From NCBI GenBank assembly GCA_002420305.1, contig DIHT01000149.1, forward strand, positions 6,106-70,105: a DNA stretch of 64,000 nucleotides. Direction: 5' to 3'. The DNA is from Akkermansiaceae bacterium UBA5689 (GTDB lineage Bacteria; Verrucomicrobiota; Verrucomicrobiia; Verrucomicrobiales; Akkermansiaceae). Position 1 is the first letter of the stretch. The number at the start of each line of letters is the position of its first letter. Shown here in pieces: positions 44,428-53,133 of the stretch. Made by a program: the position numbers and the translations under genes. The notes beneath the pieces are model-generated. The model had not been told where the DNA came from. It did no database searches and saw nothing but the letters and a program-made list of their open reading frames with translations.

Positions 44428-46428
44428 ATGAGCAAGGAGATATTGGACGAGACGAGTGGATCTTTGACCCAGGCCGCCAAGGAGGCCCGGGGGCTAGCGA
44501 TCGATGCGGTGCATGTGTGCTCTTCCGGGCACCTTGGACTCCCTCTGGGATGCGCCGAAATCGGAGCAGTTCTTTTCGGTGAGACCATGCGGTATAATCC
44601 ATCGGCTCCCGGCTGGCTTAATCGGGACCGATTCATTCTCTCCGCAGGCCATGGATCGATGTTTCTTTACAGTTGGTTGCACCTTTCCGGATATGATCTT
44701 TCGCTTCAAGCGGTGAAGGATTTCCGAAAACTTCACAGCGTGACGCCGGGTCACCCCGAGTATGAGGAAACTCCGGGGGTAGAGGCGACGACTGGGCCCT
44801 TGGGTCAGGGCGTAGGAAACGCGGTTGGATATGCTCTGAGCGGAAAGCGAGCCGCCGCTCGATTTAATACGCCCGGGCACACCCTCTTTGACCATCGCGT
44901 GATCGCTCTTGCAGGAGACGGTTGCATGCAGGAGGGGGTTGCCCGTGAGGCCATTGCGTTTGCGGGTCACAGTGGTTTGGATAACCTGATCCTGATATAC
45001 GATAGTAATGATGTGACTCTTGACGCCATGGCAGAGGTCACCCAGAGCGAGGATGCCGAATCCTATTTCGTGGCGGTCGGTTGGGATGCGGTCACCGTCG
45101 ATGGGCATGACATCAGCGCGGTAGGGCAGGCTCTTCAGTCAGCGAAGGAAAATGACAATGGAAAGCCAAAGGTTATTATAGCCAAGACTCTTATCGGAAA
45201 GGGCATTCCGGAGGTGGCTGGAACAGCCGCTGGGCATGGAGAGGGAGGAGCCAAGTTTGCGGAAGCGGCCCGCGAGGGTCTCGGTTTACCTGCGGAGACC
45301 TTTTACGTTTCTGAGGAGACAAGGAAGTATTTTGCTGACCGGAATAGTGCAATGCAGGATGAATTTTCTGCGTGGGAAAAGACCTACGAAGCATGGGCTG
45401 CTGAAAATCCTAATTTGGCAGCCGAGCTTCAGGATGGAGTTTCCAAGTCCGTTCCTGATGACCTTCTCGACCAGATTCCAGAGTTTGATCCGGACCATAA
45501 GGACGCTACGAGGGGCTCGGGCGGCGCGGTAATTAATGCGGTGTCGAAGGCGGTTCCTCAACTAGTGAGCGGATCGGCTGACCTCTATGGATCGACCAAG
45601 AATTACATTAAAGACGATACGGATTTCAGCGCCACCAATCCATCGGGGCGTAATATCTGGTTTGGTATTCGTGAGCACGCGATGGGTGCAATTTGTAATG
45701 GGATCGCCTATGATGGACTCTTCCGTGCCAGCGGGGCGACGTTTCTGGTGTTCGCGGATTATCTACGGCCTGCTATCCGGCTAGCAGGCTTGGCGGGCCT
45801 CCCGGTGACTTATATTTTCACTCACGACTCGGTGGGAGTCGGAGAGGATGGGCCAACTCATCAGCCGGTAGAAACTGTGAGTGGGTTGCGGGTAATTCCA
45901 AATCTCGACGTGATTCGTCCCGCCGACCCAGAGGAGGTGGCAGGGGCGTGGGCGGCTGCGATGCTGCGGACTGATGGCCCAACGGCTCTTATCCTGACAC
46001 GTCAAGGGGTCCCGAACCTCAGCAGTGTCCCAATAGCAGAGCGTCGTGAAGGAGCTGCTCTGGGGGGATACGTGCTGCGTAGGGAGCAAGGTGCGCTGGA
46101 GACAATCATTATGGCGAGCGGTTCAGAGGTCGAACGTGCTCTTGAGGCAGCGGATCGTCTCGGCGAAGGCGTCAGGGTCGTCTCGATGCCTTGCCTTGAA
46201 CGATTTGATCGGCAGGACGATGGATATCGTGAGGCGGTACTTCCTGAATCCTGTCAAAAGAGGGTCGCCATCGAGGCGGGGGTCACCAACCTCTGGTGGA
46301 AATACGTTGGAACAGCCGGGCATGTGATTGGCATTGACCGTTTCGGACTCAGTGCGCCAGGCAATGTTGTCATGCAGGAGCTTGGCATTACGGCAGACAA
46401 GGTGGTGGAGGCAGTCGAGAATCTCTAG
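44428..46428 (+). CDS. tkt: Transketolase
   Basis: A 666-residue thiamine-diphosphate enzyme exchanging two-carbon units in the pentose phosphate pathway. Residues include GHLGLPLG and [18 protein letters not shown] (cofactor and substrate His), [12 protein letters not shown], the diphosphate-binding GDGCMQEG...DSN motif, and the pyrimidine-domain sequence [16 protein letters not shown] and [19 protein letters not shown] chose the ATG at 44428 ([12 protein letters not shown]), which fits the family N-terminus; an earlier in-frame start at 44311 would add a non-conserved segment. A cobalamin riboswitch and TonB receptor follow it. Confidence 0.97.
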   Translation: MSKEILDETSGSLTQAAKEARGLAIDAVHVCSSGHLGLPLGCAEIGAVLFGETMRYNPSAPGWLNRDRFILSAGHGSMFLYSWLHLSGYDLSLQAVKDFRKLHSVTPGHPEYEETPGVEATTGPLGQGVGNAVGYALSGKRAAARFNTPGHTLFDHRVIALAGDGCMQEGVAREAIAFAGHSGLDNLILIYDSNDVTLDAMAEVTQSEDAESYFVAVGWDAVTVDGHDISAVGQALQSAKENDNGKPKVIIAKTLIGKGIPEVAGTAAGHGEGGAKFAEAAREGLGLPAETFYVSEETRKYFADRNSAMQDEFSAWEKTYEAWAAENPNLAAELQDGVSKSVPDDLLDQIPEFDPDHKDATRGSGGAVINAVSKAVPQLVSGSADLYGSTKNYIKDDTDFSATNPSGRNIWFGIREHAMGAICNGIAYDGLFRASGATFLVFADYLRPAIRLAGLAGLPVTYIFTHDSVGVGEDGPTHQPVETVSGLRVIPNLDVIRPADPEEVAGAWAAAMLRTDGPTALILTRQGVPNLSSVPIAERREGAALGGYVLRREQGALETIIMASGSEVERALEAADRLGEGVRVVSMPCLERFDRQDDGYREAVLPESCQKRVAIEAGVTNLWWKYVGTAGHVIGIDRFGLSAPGNVVMQELGITADKVVEAVENL

Positions 46429-46555
46429 GACTCTGAATTTTCCCAATACGCGGCTGGTCCCGGAGGCTCTGGGCCCAACTTGCAGAGAAGGCGAACGTTC
46501 GCGAAAGGGTTCTTGCCTCGGAGGAAGGTCCGGTGGACTGTGCAGCCCCTTGGGA
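46429..46555. other. Transketolase 3' region with palindrome
   Basis: This gap, together with the riboswitch, exceeds 300 bases without a protein gene. It contains a 12-base perfect palindrome, GCGAACGTTCGC (46491-46502), and an overlapping longer stem option (AGGC...GCCT, with GAAC...GTTC inside). A stretch reading GAGGAAGGTCCGG near 46521 resembles a conserved RNase P RNA segment, but the rest of that RNA is missing. Otherwise nothing is recognised; it may hold the tkt terminator and the riboswitch promoter. Confidence 0.4.
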
Positions 46556-46690
46556 GAGCCAAGGTCTCCTTGGGAAGCCCGTGGCACGGGCAGGAAATAG
46601 ATGGGAAATCCGGTGAAAACCCGGAGCGGTCCCGCCACTGTGTGGCCTTTATGAAAATTGAGGGCCAAGCCAGATTGCCAGCCTGAGAAG
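46556..46690 (+). promoter_or_regulatory. Cobalamin (B12) riboswitch
   Basis: The conserved core is clear: GGGAAATCCGGTGAAAACCC (46603-46622), then GGAGCGG and CCCGCCACTGT (46631-46641), as in the Cbl family. A GCCCGT-GGC-ACGGGC hairpin (46577-46591) precedes it. A TGGCC/GGCCA stem follows, and the 3' part GCCAGATTGCCAGCCT (46669-46684) corresponds to the B12 box region. The 5' boundary is approximate. It lies about 50 bases upstream of the TonB-dependent receptor and should switch it off when adenosylcobalamin or a related form is abundant. Confidence 0.88.
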
Positions 46691-46736
46691 AAGTTCAAAA
46701 TGCCCGCGAGCGACGGGTTGTAGAGCAGATTATCCA

Positions 46737-48560
46737 GTGAAGAATACATTCATGGTGACGATGAAGGTCACCACGCACTTGTTGGGTGCCACGGTCCTAT
46801 TGGAGCGGGCGCAGGGTCAGGAAATTGAGGAGATGGTGGTGGTGGCTAACCGTCTTGAAACTCCGTTGCAAGCTGTCGGCAGTGCATTAACTATCCTGGG
46901 AGGTGAGGATCTTCAGCAGCGCGGCTTCGTAACCCTCGAGAATGCGTTACATCTTATTCCCGGGACCGGAGTTGGCTCCGAGGGTGGACAGCGTGGTTCA
47001 ATCTCCGCTCTGCGGATGCGAGGCACGGAGTCTGACCACACCTTGCTACGGATTGACGGGGTCAGGGTTTCAGACTCCAACATACCACCCCTGAACCTGA
47101 TTGGAGGAGACCCTTTGTTTGGTTACTCTTCAATCAGTGTATTGCGTGGACCCCAGAGTGCCTTGTATGGGAGTGAGGCCATTGGAGGAGTCGTGGACCT
47201 GAATACGCGTGGAGGCTCTGATGAGCCCGGGCGCCACTTATTCCTGGAGGCGGGTTCCTTTGGAAGTCTTCGGGGTGGTGGAGAGCTTCGGGGAGGTAGT
47301 GAAGGCACCCGGTGGTATATTGGCGGTAGCCGGGAACAGACTGAGAATGACCGTGCAGAAAATGATTTCAGGCAGGATCTGTTTGCCCTGCGGGTGGAAC
47401 GGGATCTGGGAGCTGAGACCATCGCTGGAGTGACGGCTCGAGGTTGGTTCAGCAATCTGGTCAATCCTGGGAGCGTGGGGAGTTTTTCTGGGCCGGCAGA
47501 GGATGAGCGAGAAGCGGCTCTTCTCACGGGTTATGTGAGCCACCGGGTAAATGATCGATTAAGGAGTCACCTGACGGCAGGCCTTTATCGTGAGAAGTTC
47601 GAGGAGCAGGGAGATTTTCCGTTTGCCAGTGATGCAGAGAAGGCCTCTGTCGATTTACGGAATGTCGTGAGTTGGAACGGCGAGCACGAGACTGCGATTG
47701 GAGCCGTGGCGGAGTGGACAGCGTTTCAGTCCACCGCCACGCCGGTGGATGAACAGGGCTGGAGAAATGGGTTTTATGCAAACCATCTCTGGCGGCCGAC
47801 TACAAGAGCCTCAGTCTCCCTCGGGGGACGTTGGGAGAATCTCGAGAGATGGGGAGACTCTCTTACCTGGCGGGCGACGGGAAGTTGGCAGGCTCCCGGA
47901 GAGGATTTCCGTTTCCATGGGAGCTATGGGACAGGTTTTCGTGCGCCCTCCTACTTCGAGCTGTTCGGTGCGATCCCAGCTTTCAATTTTGTTGGTAATC
48001 CGGACCTCAAGGCGGAGAGCTCAAGGGGTTGGGATGCAGGGGTGGAGTGGAAGCCGTCCGAGAGCCTAATCATGGACCTTACCTGGTTTGATAACCGGAT
48101 TAGAAATTTAATTGATTTCAGCCCCGCCAATATTGGCAGGGCGACCACTCGCGGCATTGAGCTGAGTGCTCAGGGAAAGATTTGTGATCATTACCTCGGA
48201 TGGCGGGGGTGCTATACATGGCAGCAGGCCAGTGATGATGTCACAGGCTCCCGCCTTGTCCGAAGAGCTCGGCACCGGGCCAGCCTCGATCTTATGAGCG
48301 AGCCCGTAAAAGGGTTGTTGTTGGGAGCGGGCATGACTTATAGCGGGGGGGTTGAAGACAACGATTTCTCAGTATTTCCCTCTGTCCGAAAGGAGCTTGA
48401 TAGCGTTGTCCTGCTGCGTGCCTACTGCTCGTACCAGTTGAATGACAATGTCTCACTTCACGGCAGGGTGGAGAACCTTCTGGATCGGACCTATGAGGAA
48501 ATTGCCAATTATCCTGGTCGGGGGCTCGGTGTATTTGGGGGAATGCGGGTCCGCTGGTGA
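46737..48560 (+). CDS. btuB: TonB-dependent receptor, BtuB-like
   Basis: A 607-residue outer-membrane receptor, most likely for cobalamin. A short signal sequence precedes the TonB-box region (EEMVVVANR). The plug domain follows with LRMRGTESDHTLLRIDGVRV and ISVLRGPQSALYGSEAIGGVV (core LRGPQSALYG), then a beta-barrel ending in the usual aromatic terminus MRVRW. Substrate is inferred from the B12 riboswitch directly upstream. The start is uncertain: GTG at 46737 or ATGs at 46752 and 46761 are all possible. No btuCDF genes are adjacent. Confidence 0.87.
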   Translation: MKNTFMVTMKVTTHLLGATVLLERAQGQEIEEMVVVANRLETPLQAVGSALTILGGEDLQQRGFVTLENALHLIPGTGVGSEGGQRGSISALRMRGTESDHTLLRIDGVRVSDSNIPPLNLIGGDPLFGYSSISVLRGPQSALYGSEAIGGVVDLNTRGGSDEPGRHLFLEAGSFGSLRGGGELRGGSEGTRWYIGGSREQTENDRAENDFRQDLFALRVERDLGAETIAGVTARGWFSNLVNPGSVGSFSGPAEDEREAALLTGYVSHRVNDRLRSHLTAGLYREKFEEQGDFPFASDAEKASVDLRNVVSWNGEHETAIGAVAEWTAFQSTATPVDEQGWRNGFYANHLWRPTTRASVSLGGRWENLERWGDSLTWRATGSWQAPGEDFRFHGSYGTGFRAPSYFELFGAIPAFNFVGNPDLKAESSRGWDAGVEWKPSESLIMDLTWFDNRIRNLIDFSPANIGRATTRGIELSAQGKICDHYLGWRGCYTWQQASDDVTGSRLVRRARHRASLDLMSEPVKGLLLGAGMTYSGGVEDNDFSVFPSVRKELDSVVLLRAYCSYQLNDNVSLHGRVENLLDRTYEEIANYPGRGLGVFGGMRVRW

Positions 48561-48588
48561 GCATTCACCTCCTACACCCGCGGGATAC

Positions 48589-49575
48589 CTACGGGGAGCT
48601 GCCCAGATAGAGCATTCGTGACGCTGTATCGAGAAGAGCTGAACTCTTCTCCAGAAAATCCATGCCGATAATCCCATCTACCGGTCTCCCGGCGCGGTCC
48701 TTGAAGGTTCTGCGGATTGGTCCCAGAGGAGTTACTGCAACTTGGAATTCGTGCACAAGCAATCTTCCAAAAAGCAGATTATGCAGCACTGCGCTGCGGA
48801 CAGAGGCGCGATCACCGGAGGCATCAATGATCTTTGAGCGCGACGCCACGGATGGAATTCCGAGGCGGTCGGCGCTTTCCGAGGCCATGACGGTTACCTC
48901 AGCCCCCGTATCAACAACCCATGTCAGCAGGTGATTTTCGTAGCGGCATTTTACTAACAGGTGCGGAAGGCGACCCGCGGTCTCAAGCGGTAATAAATGG
49001 AGACCCAGCCCACCCTGCTTGCCCAGAGCCGTTATACCTTCCCGGTGGGTGTTGCCGGCTCGCGGGCCGGGAATCCACAAGGTTCCGACCCTGAGGTCTA
49101 CGAGGGACCCGAGTCCATTGAGAGCGTCGATTCCCAGTTGCCCGTCGTAGCGGCTTGTAGCGGTGTTGCGCTTTGAGGGCGGCGCTAACATGAAGGGGAA
49201 CGGCGTGGCGGTGACGTTACCAGCTCCCAGCGCTCCCAAGCCAACCCACGATGTTACCGGACGCCCCAGAGCTCCCCTGCTGACAACTTTAACTGATTTT
49301 TCAGGTGTTATGCCGCAGATTCTAGCAAGGTCGTAATTGAGATCGGTGCTGTTAGCCCCGGAGTCGATGAGTAAATGAACTTCCTTTCCGTTGACTCGGA
49401 AGTAGCCGGAATAGCGGGCGTCCCCCTTCGTCTTTTTTAATCGCAGCGGTTCATATCCCAGAGAGCTCAGCCGTTTTTCTCGAGCGGGGTTTGTCTGTAA
49501 GTCGGGCCGCGTCGCACATTGCGTCAGAACGGTAACGGCAAGTGCGGAGAGGAGGAGACTCTGCAGCGACCGCAT
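48589..49575 (-). CDS. Lipoprotein with two retropepsin-like aspartic protease domains
   Basis: A 328-residue predicted lipoprotein (signal then LTQC lipobox at about residue 19). It contains two complete clan AA aspartic protease units. The first has LLIDSGANSTDL and ends QLGIDALNGLGSLVDLRVG; the second has WVVDTGAEVTVM and ends IIGMDFLEKSSALLDTASR. Retropepsins normally need two chains, each giving one Asp; here one chain carries both, like pepsin. The role may be periplasmic proteolysis or processing of surface proteins. The ATG at 49575 starts the signal peptide. The btuB-like gene converges on it. Confidence 0.88.
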   Translation of the reverse strand: MRSLQSLLLSALAVTVLTQCATRPDLQTNPAREKRLSSLGYEPLRLKKTKGDARYSGYFRVNGKEVHLLIDSGANSTDLNYDLARICGITPEKSVKVVSRGALGRPVTSWVGLGALGAGNVTATPFPFMLAPPSKRNTATSRYDGQLGIDALNGLGSLVDLRVGTLWIPGPRAGNTHREGITALGKQGGLGLHLLPLETAGRLPHLLVKCRYENHLLTWVVDTGAEVTVMASESADRLGIPSVASRSKIIDASGDRASVRSAVLHNLLFGRLLVHEFQVAVTPLGPIRRTFKDRAGRPVDGIIGMDFLEKSSALLDTASRMLYLGSSP

Positions 49576-49643
49576 GGCCTGAGTATAGTTCGTGATTTCC
49601 GAAATACGAATGACCAAACAAGAAATGTCGAGTCCTCGGTGAA

Positions 49644-50852
49644 TCAGGAAAAGCGGACTGAGTGCTTTTTGGATAGGCGCAGAATATCACCCGACTGGGG
49701 ATTCACAATGGCATTTGGATCAGTCATTTTTTCGCCATTGAGTTGGATCGCTCCGGTAGCGATGAACTGTTTCTTCAACTCTCCATTGGACTTCGTCGCT
49801 TCAAAGCCCTCTTGATAAGCATACGAGGTAAGCTGAAGGACGGTCATGTCGCTCGGTAGGTTTCCTGTCGCGAGTTCGGGAAGATCCGAACTCGCGAGGT
49901 CTTTTTTGGAGAACCGGATTTCCCAGTCTTCCCTCGCAGCCAGACCCGCTGCTGCGCTGTGGAAGCGGGTGACGATTTGCTGCGCGAGTTGCTTCTTTGC
50001 CTCCATGGGGTGGAAGCTCTCGTCGCGTCTGATCCCCAGAAGAAGAAGGTAATAGCGATCCATGAGCGTATCCGAGATGCTCATAAGCTTGCCGAACATC
50101 TCATTTGGAGAATCTGAAACTCCCACATAATTGTCGTATGACTTCGACATCTTCTTGACCCCATCCGTGCCTTCAAGGAGAGGCATGGTCATTACGACCT
50201 GCTGAGGCATTCCTTCTTCTTTCTGCAGGTCTCGTCCAACTAGCAGGTTGAAAAGCTGATCAGTTCCCCCCAGTTCGATATCTGCCCGGACCTCGACGGA
50301 GTCCCATCCCTGCACAATGGGATACTGGACTTCGTGTAATCGGACTTCCTGTCCTTTGTCGATGCGCTTACGGAAATCGTCCCGTTGGAGCATCTGCTGC
50401 ATCGTGACGCGTGAATTCAGGCGCAGCACTTTTTCAAAGTTCATGTTGCGGAACCAGTCTCCATTGAAAACGACTTCAGTCCGGGCTTCATCGAGAACCT
50501 TGAAGGCCTGAGAGGTGTAGGTCTCAGCATTCGCCATGATCGCCTCACGGCTCAGGGGTGGGCGCGTCGCGCTTCGACCAGAGGGATCTCCGATGGCGGC
50601 AGTGAAGTCGCCAATGATAAGCACTGCCTGATGGCCGAGTTCTTGAAATTGTCTCAGTTTCTCGAAAACCACAGTATGGCCCAAGTGGATATCCGGGGAA
50701 GTGGGATCAAGGCCGAGCTTGGCTCGAAGAGGTCGCCCTTCCTTCAATTTGGACTCCAGCTCTCTGGGAGAGAGAACTTTTTCGGTGCCAGCACAAAGGG
50801 TGGCTAGGGCTTGATCAACTTCCGCCGGCATGTCTGCATGATTTCTACGCAT
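49644..50852 (-). CDS. tyrS: Tyrosyl-tRNA synthetase
   Basis: A 402-residue class I enzyme charging tRNA-Tyr. The HIGH-type motif is HLGH (in DPTSPDIHLGHTVV), the KMSKS motif is KKMSKSYDNYV, and the C-terminal S4 RNA-binding domain ends GDILRLSKKHSVRF. The form with GDFTAAIGDPSGRSATRPPL is the TyrZ-like subgroup. It has an ATG start at 50852 and lies 68 bases upstream of the aspartic protease gene. It is divergent from the membrane protein gene. Confidence 0.96.
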   Translation of the reverse strand: MRRNHADMPAEVDQALATLCAGTEKVLSPRELESKLKEGRPLRAKLGLDPTSPDIHLGHTVVFEKLRQFQELGHQAVLIIGDFTAAIGDPSGRSATRPPLSREAIMANAETYTSQAFKVLDEARTEVVFNGDWFRNMNFEKVLRLNSRVTMQQMLQRDDFRKRIDKGQEVRLHEVQYPIVQGWDSVEVRADIELGGTDQLFNLLVGRDLQKEEGMPQQVVMTMPLLEGTDGVKKMSKSYDNYVGVSDSPNEMFGKLMSISDTLMDRYYLLLLGIRRDESFHPMEAKKQLAQQIVTRFHSAAAGLAAREDWEIRFSKKDLASSDLPELATGNLPSDMTVLQLTSYAYQEGFEATKSNGELKKQFIATGAIQLNGEKMTDPNAIVNPQSGDILRLSKKHSVRFS

Positions 50853-50888
50853 GGTGAGCTGCTGGACAAGACAGATCCGCCATGATTA

Positions 50889-51497
50889 ATGGTGATTATG
50901 AATGGGAAGGAGATTGAGCAGCCGCCGTCCATGTCCCCGGATGATATTGAGCCCGGGCGGTTGAGGGTCTTCGGAGTGTGCCATATCGTATTTGGTGGCC
51001 TTGGTCTGATGAATGTTGTGGGGGGGGTCTCCATGCAGTTTTTTCAACGGCTGTGGACCTTCACTCCACCGAATGGGCCGGACAAGTTGCAGGAGATCCA
51101 GAACGAGATGTACCGTGACTTGACGGCATACACCTGGGTTACCATTACGATGTCCCTGATCGTTGGGGTTCTGATTCTTCGCGCTGGCATCGCACTGACA
51201 AAACGACGTCAATCTTCGTTACGGCTTTCAAATATCTATGTGCTGTCCTCACTCATTGCCAAAATAGTTGCCGTCGTCCTTTTCCTCGTGGTGGCAATGC
51301 CTGTTATAGGAGAGGCGGTGACTGCGATGTTGGAGGAGTCCTCCGCCGCGCTGCCGGGATGGGTGGGAGGCCTGCAGGTCTTTATCGCGGTGATTGGCGT
51401 GATATCGTTTCTTCTCTCAACGATTTACCCCTTGTGCGCCTTCCTCATGCTCAATAAGCCTCAGGTGAAGGCATATCTGGCAAGACACGGCCGCTGA
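50889..51497 (+). CDS. Predicted four-helix membrane protein, 202 residues
   Basis: Function not recognised. After a cytoplasmic N-terminus (about 25 residues) four hydrophobic segments appear: FGVCHIVFGGLGLMNVVGGV, VTITMSLIVGVLILRAGIAL, IAKIVAVVLFLVVAMPVIG and VFIAVIGVISFLLSTIYPLCAF, with a charged extracytoplasmic loop between the first two. It ends KPQVKAYLARHGR. It resembles small conserved verrucomicrobial integral membrane proteins of unknown role. ATG at 50889; an ATG at 50898 is also possible. Confidence 0.65.
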   Translation: MVIMNGKEIEQPPSMSPDDIEPGRLRVFGVCHIVFGGLGLMNVVGGVSMQFFQRLWTFTPPNGPDKLQEIQNEMYRDLTAYTWVTITMSLIVGVLILRAGIALTKRRQSSLRLSNIYVLSSLIAKIVAVVLFLVVAMPVIGEAVTAMLEESSAALPGWVGGLQVFIAVIGVISFLLSTIYPLCAFLMLNKPQVKAYLARHGR

Positions 51498-51565
51498 TCA
51501 CTGTTAGTCGACGGTGTGCCCCGCCAGTGTTTAAGCGAGAGTCCGGCAAAAAGCAGCCAGGAGAG

Positions 51566-51642
51566 TGGGGCGACCGACGGGACTCGAACCCGCGACAACC
51601 TGAATCACAATCAGGGGCTCTACCAACTGAGCTACGGCCACC
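51566..51642 (-). tRNA. tRNA-His (anticodon GTG)
   Basis: Reading the minus strand, GTGGCCG pairs with CGGTCGC (acceptor stem, two G-T pairs), followed by TAGCTCAGTTGGTAGAGC (D arm), CTGAT-TGTGATT-CAGG (anticodon arm, GTG) and GCGGG-TTCGAGT-CCCGT (T arm). An extra G-1 faces C73, the hallmark of tRNA-His, and CCA is encoded (51566-51568). It lies between a membrane protein gene and rnc. Confidence 0.95.
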
Positions 51643-51781
51643 ATCTCCGGGGCCGGAAGCTGAAGGATCGGGGGAGACGATTCAAGGGCAAAGATCAAGG
51701 TCCCGGTCTGGGCGCCCGCAAAAGGAAGGAAGCAACGTCCTTTACGCCACGCCTGAGATTCCATAAGACGGTGACGGCTCC

Positions 51782-52465
51782 ATGGACCTGTTGACACAGA
51801 AACTCGGTTACCAGTTCAAGAACTCGTCCCTGCTCGTGCAGGCGATGACTCACCCGAGCAGGGCGTCAGAACATCGGAATGAACCAGCGGATAACCAGCG
51901 GTTGGAATTTCTCGGGGACGCCGTCATTCAAGTCATCCTGACAAAGCACCTTTTTTGTAGCCTTCCAGATAGTGCAGAGGGCAGCCTGACAAAAATCAGG
52001 GCGAGTCTGGTCTCCAAACAGGCCCTAGCCTCGTGTGCCCGGAGATTAGGCCTTGGGGAATACCTCCGGCTGGGCAAGGGGGAGGAAGCCAGTGGAGGGA
52101 GAGACCGTGACTCTAATCTTGCTGATGCCTTCGAATCACTCCTCGGAGCAGTCTTCCTCGACGGGGGCCTGGCGCACGCGACCGAAGTTGCCATGCGGCT
52201 GATGGATGAGGACCTGAGCAACATTTCCGGGGGCGAAGATACCAGCAATCCCAAGGGACGCCTGCAGGAAGTGCTTCAGGCTATCCGGCGGGAGAGCCCA
52301 GTGTATCGAGTTCTCGAGGAGGAGGGCCCGGATCACTTGAAAGAATTCCGGGTTGAAGTTCTCTGGAATGGCAATCCCCTTGGCAGAGGAGGTGGATCGA
52401 GTAAGAAGAATGCGGAGACTGCTGCTGCACAGGATGCTCTTGAGCGACGCAGCTGGGAAGGCTAA
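51782..52465 (+). CDS. rnc: Ribonuclease III
   Basis: RNase III cuts double-stranded RNA, including rRNA precursors. The 227-residue protein has the signature NQRLEFLGDAVIQ, the second metal-binding region LADAFESLLGAVFLDGG, and a C-terminal double-stranded RNA-binding domain (NPKGRLQEVLQ to KNAETAAAQDALE). The ATG at 51782 is used. It is followed after 23 bases by a hypothetical gene. Confidence 0.96.
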   Translation: MDLLTQKLGYQFKNSSLLVQAMTHPSRASEHRNEPADNQRLEFLGDAVIQVILTKHLFCSLPDSAEGSLTKIRASLVSKQALASCARRLGLGEYLRLGKGEEASGGRDRDSNLADAFESLLGAVFLDGGLAHATEVAMRLMDEDLSNISGGEDTSNPKGRLQEVLQAIRRESPVYRVLEEEGPDHLKEFRVEVLWNGNPLGRGGGSSKKNAETAAAQDALERRSWEG

Positions 52466-52488
52466 CGGGAGGCTCCGCCTTAAGATTG

Positions 52489-53043
52489 ATGGAGCGTCGA
52501 CACCTGCCAACCCGGGTCTCCTGCCCGGAGCTGCCTCCGGTAGAGGAGATTCTCACTGCGTCCGCAACCGCCGTCTTTGGACGAAATTTCAACGCCGAAT
52601 TCTATTACGCGTCGCTTCGTTACGCCCAGTCTCTGTGGCTTGAGGGCAAGGCTGCGCAGGCGTTGTTACAGCTGAACAAGTCATTCATGGCGGACCTTTG
52701 TGAGGGCGTGGAGATTCTTGCTACCTGGCCCTTACCCTACGCGGCCAAGCGTTGGATAATGTCTCATTGCCCGGCAGACGAATTCCTTGGAAATCCTGTC
52801 CGTCATTACCAGCACCTCGCAACCCGAATGAGTGGAGTGCGTGCAGAGCTACGCCGGTGGCGGGCATGGGGTTGCTTCCATCTGGCAGAGCAAGTGCTGA
52901 GCCCCACCAGCAACCCCCGGGATGAAAGGCAGATTGAAATAGAACGAATTCTTGTTCCGTCCGTGGCGTGCGTTCTCGATCATCTTGACGGGCTCGGACT
53001 GCCTGGCGAGGCAGGATTGTATGAGGAAGTCCTTGCGAGGTAG
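52489..53043 (+). CDS. Hypothetical protein, 184 residues
   Basis: Function not recognised. Mostly helical, without signal peptide or membrane helix. It contains FNAEFYYASLRYAQSLWLEGKAAQALLQLNKSF (key part FYYASLRYAQSLWLEGKAAQ), which looks like one TPR-like helical pair, and then WPLPYAAKRWIM and RAWGCFHLAEQVLS. The pattern of large aromatics and Trp in helices suggests a conserved small helical protein. The ATG at 52489 comes 23 bases after rnc, so the two are probably cotranscribed; a link to RNA metabolism is only positional. Confidence 0.6.
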   Translation: MERRHLPTRVSCPELPPVEEILTASATAVFGRNFNAEFYYASLRYAQSLWLEGKAAQALLQLNKSFMADLCEGVEILATWPLPYAAKRWIMSHCPADEFLGNPVRHYQHLATRMSGVRAELRRWRAWGCFHLAEQVLSPTSNPRDERQIEIERILVPSVACVLDHLDGLGLPGEAGLYEEVLAR

Positions 53044-53133
53044 TGATTTTGTGATGAAGGATGAGAGACTTTGATTCTTGAGCCGAACGCCGTCTCGAGT
53101 TCTCATGGCCCGGTCTCCTTATCTTATTGATTG

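Noticed and set aside
46515..46545. RNase P RNA-like GAGGAAGGTCCGG
   Set aside because: The rest of the RNase P RNA is missing in the available space, and the adjacent sequence is a cobalamin riboswitch.
51516..51794. Open frames of 79-92 residues on both strands around 51.5-51.8 kb
   Set aside because: They cross tRNA-His and show no protein features.
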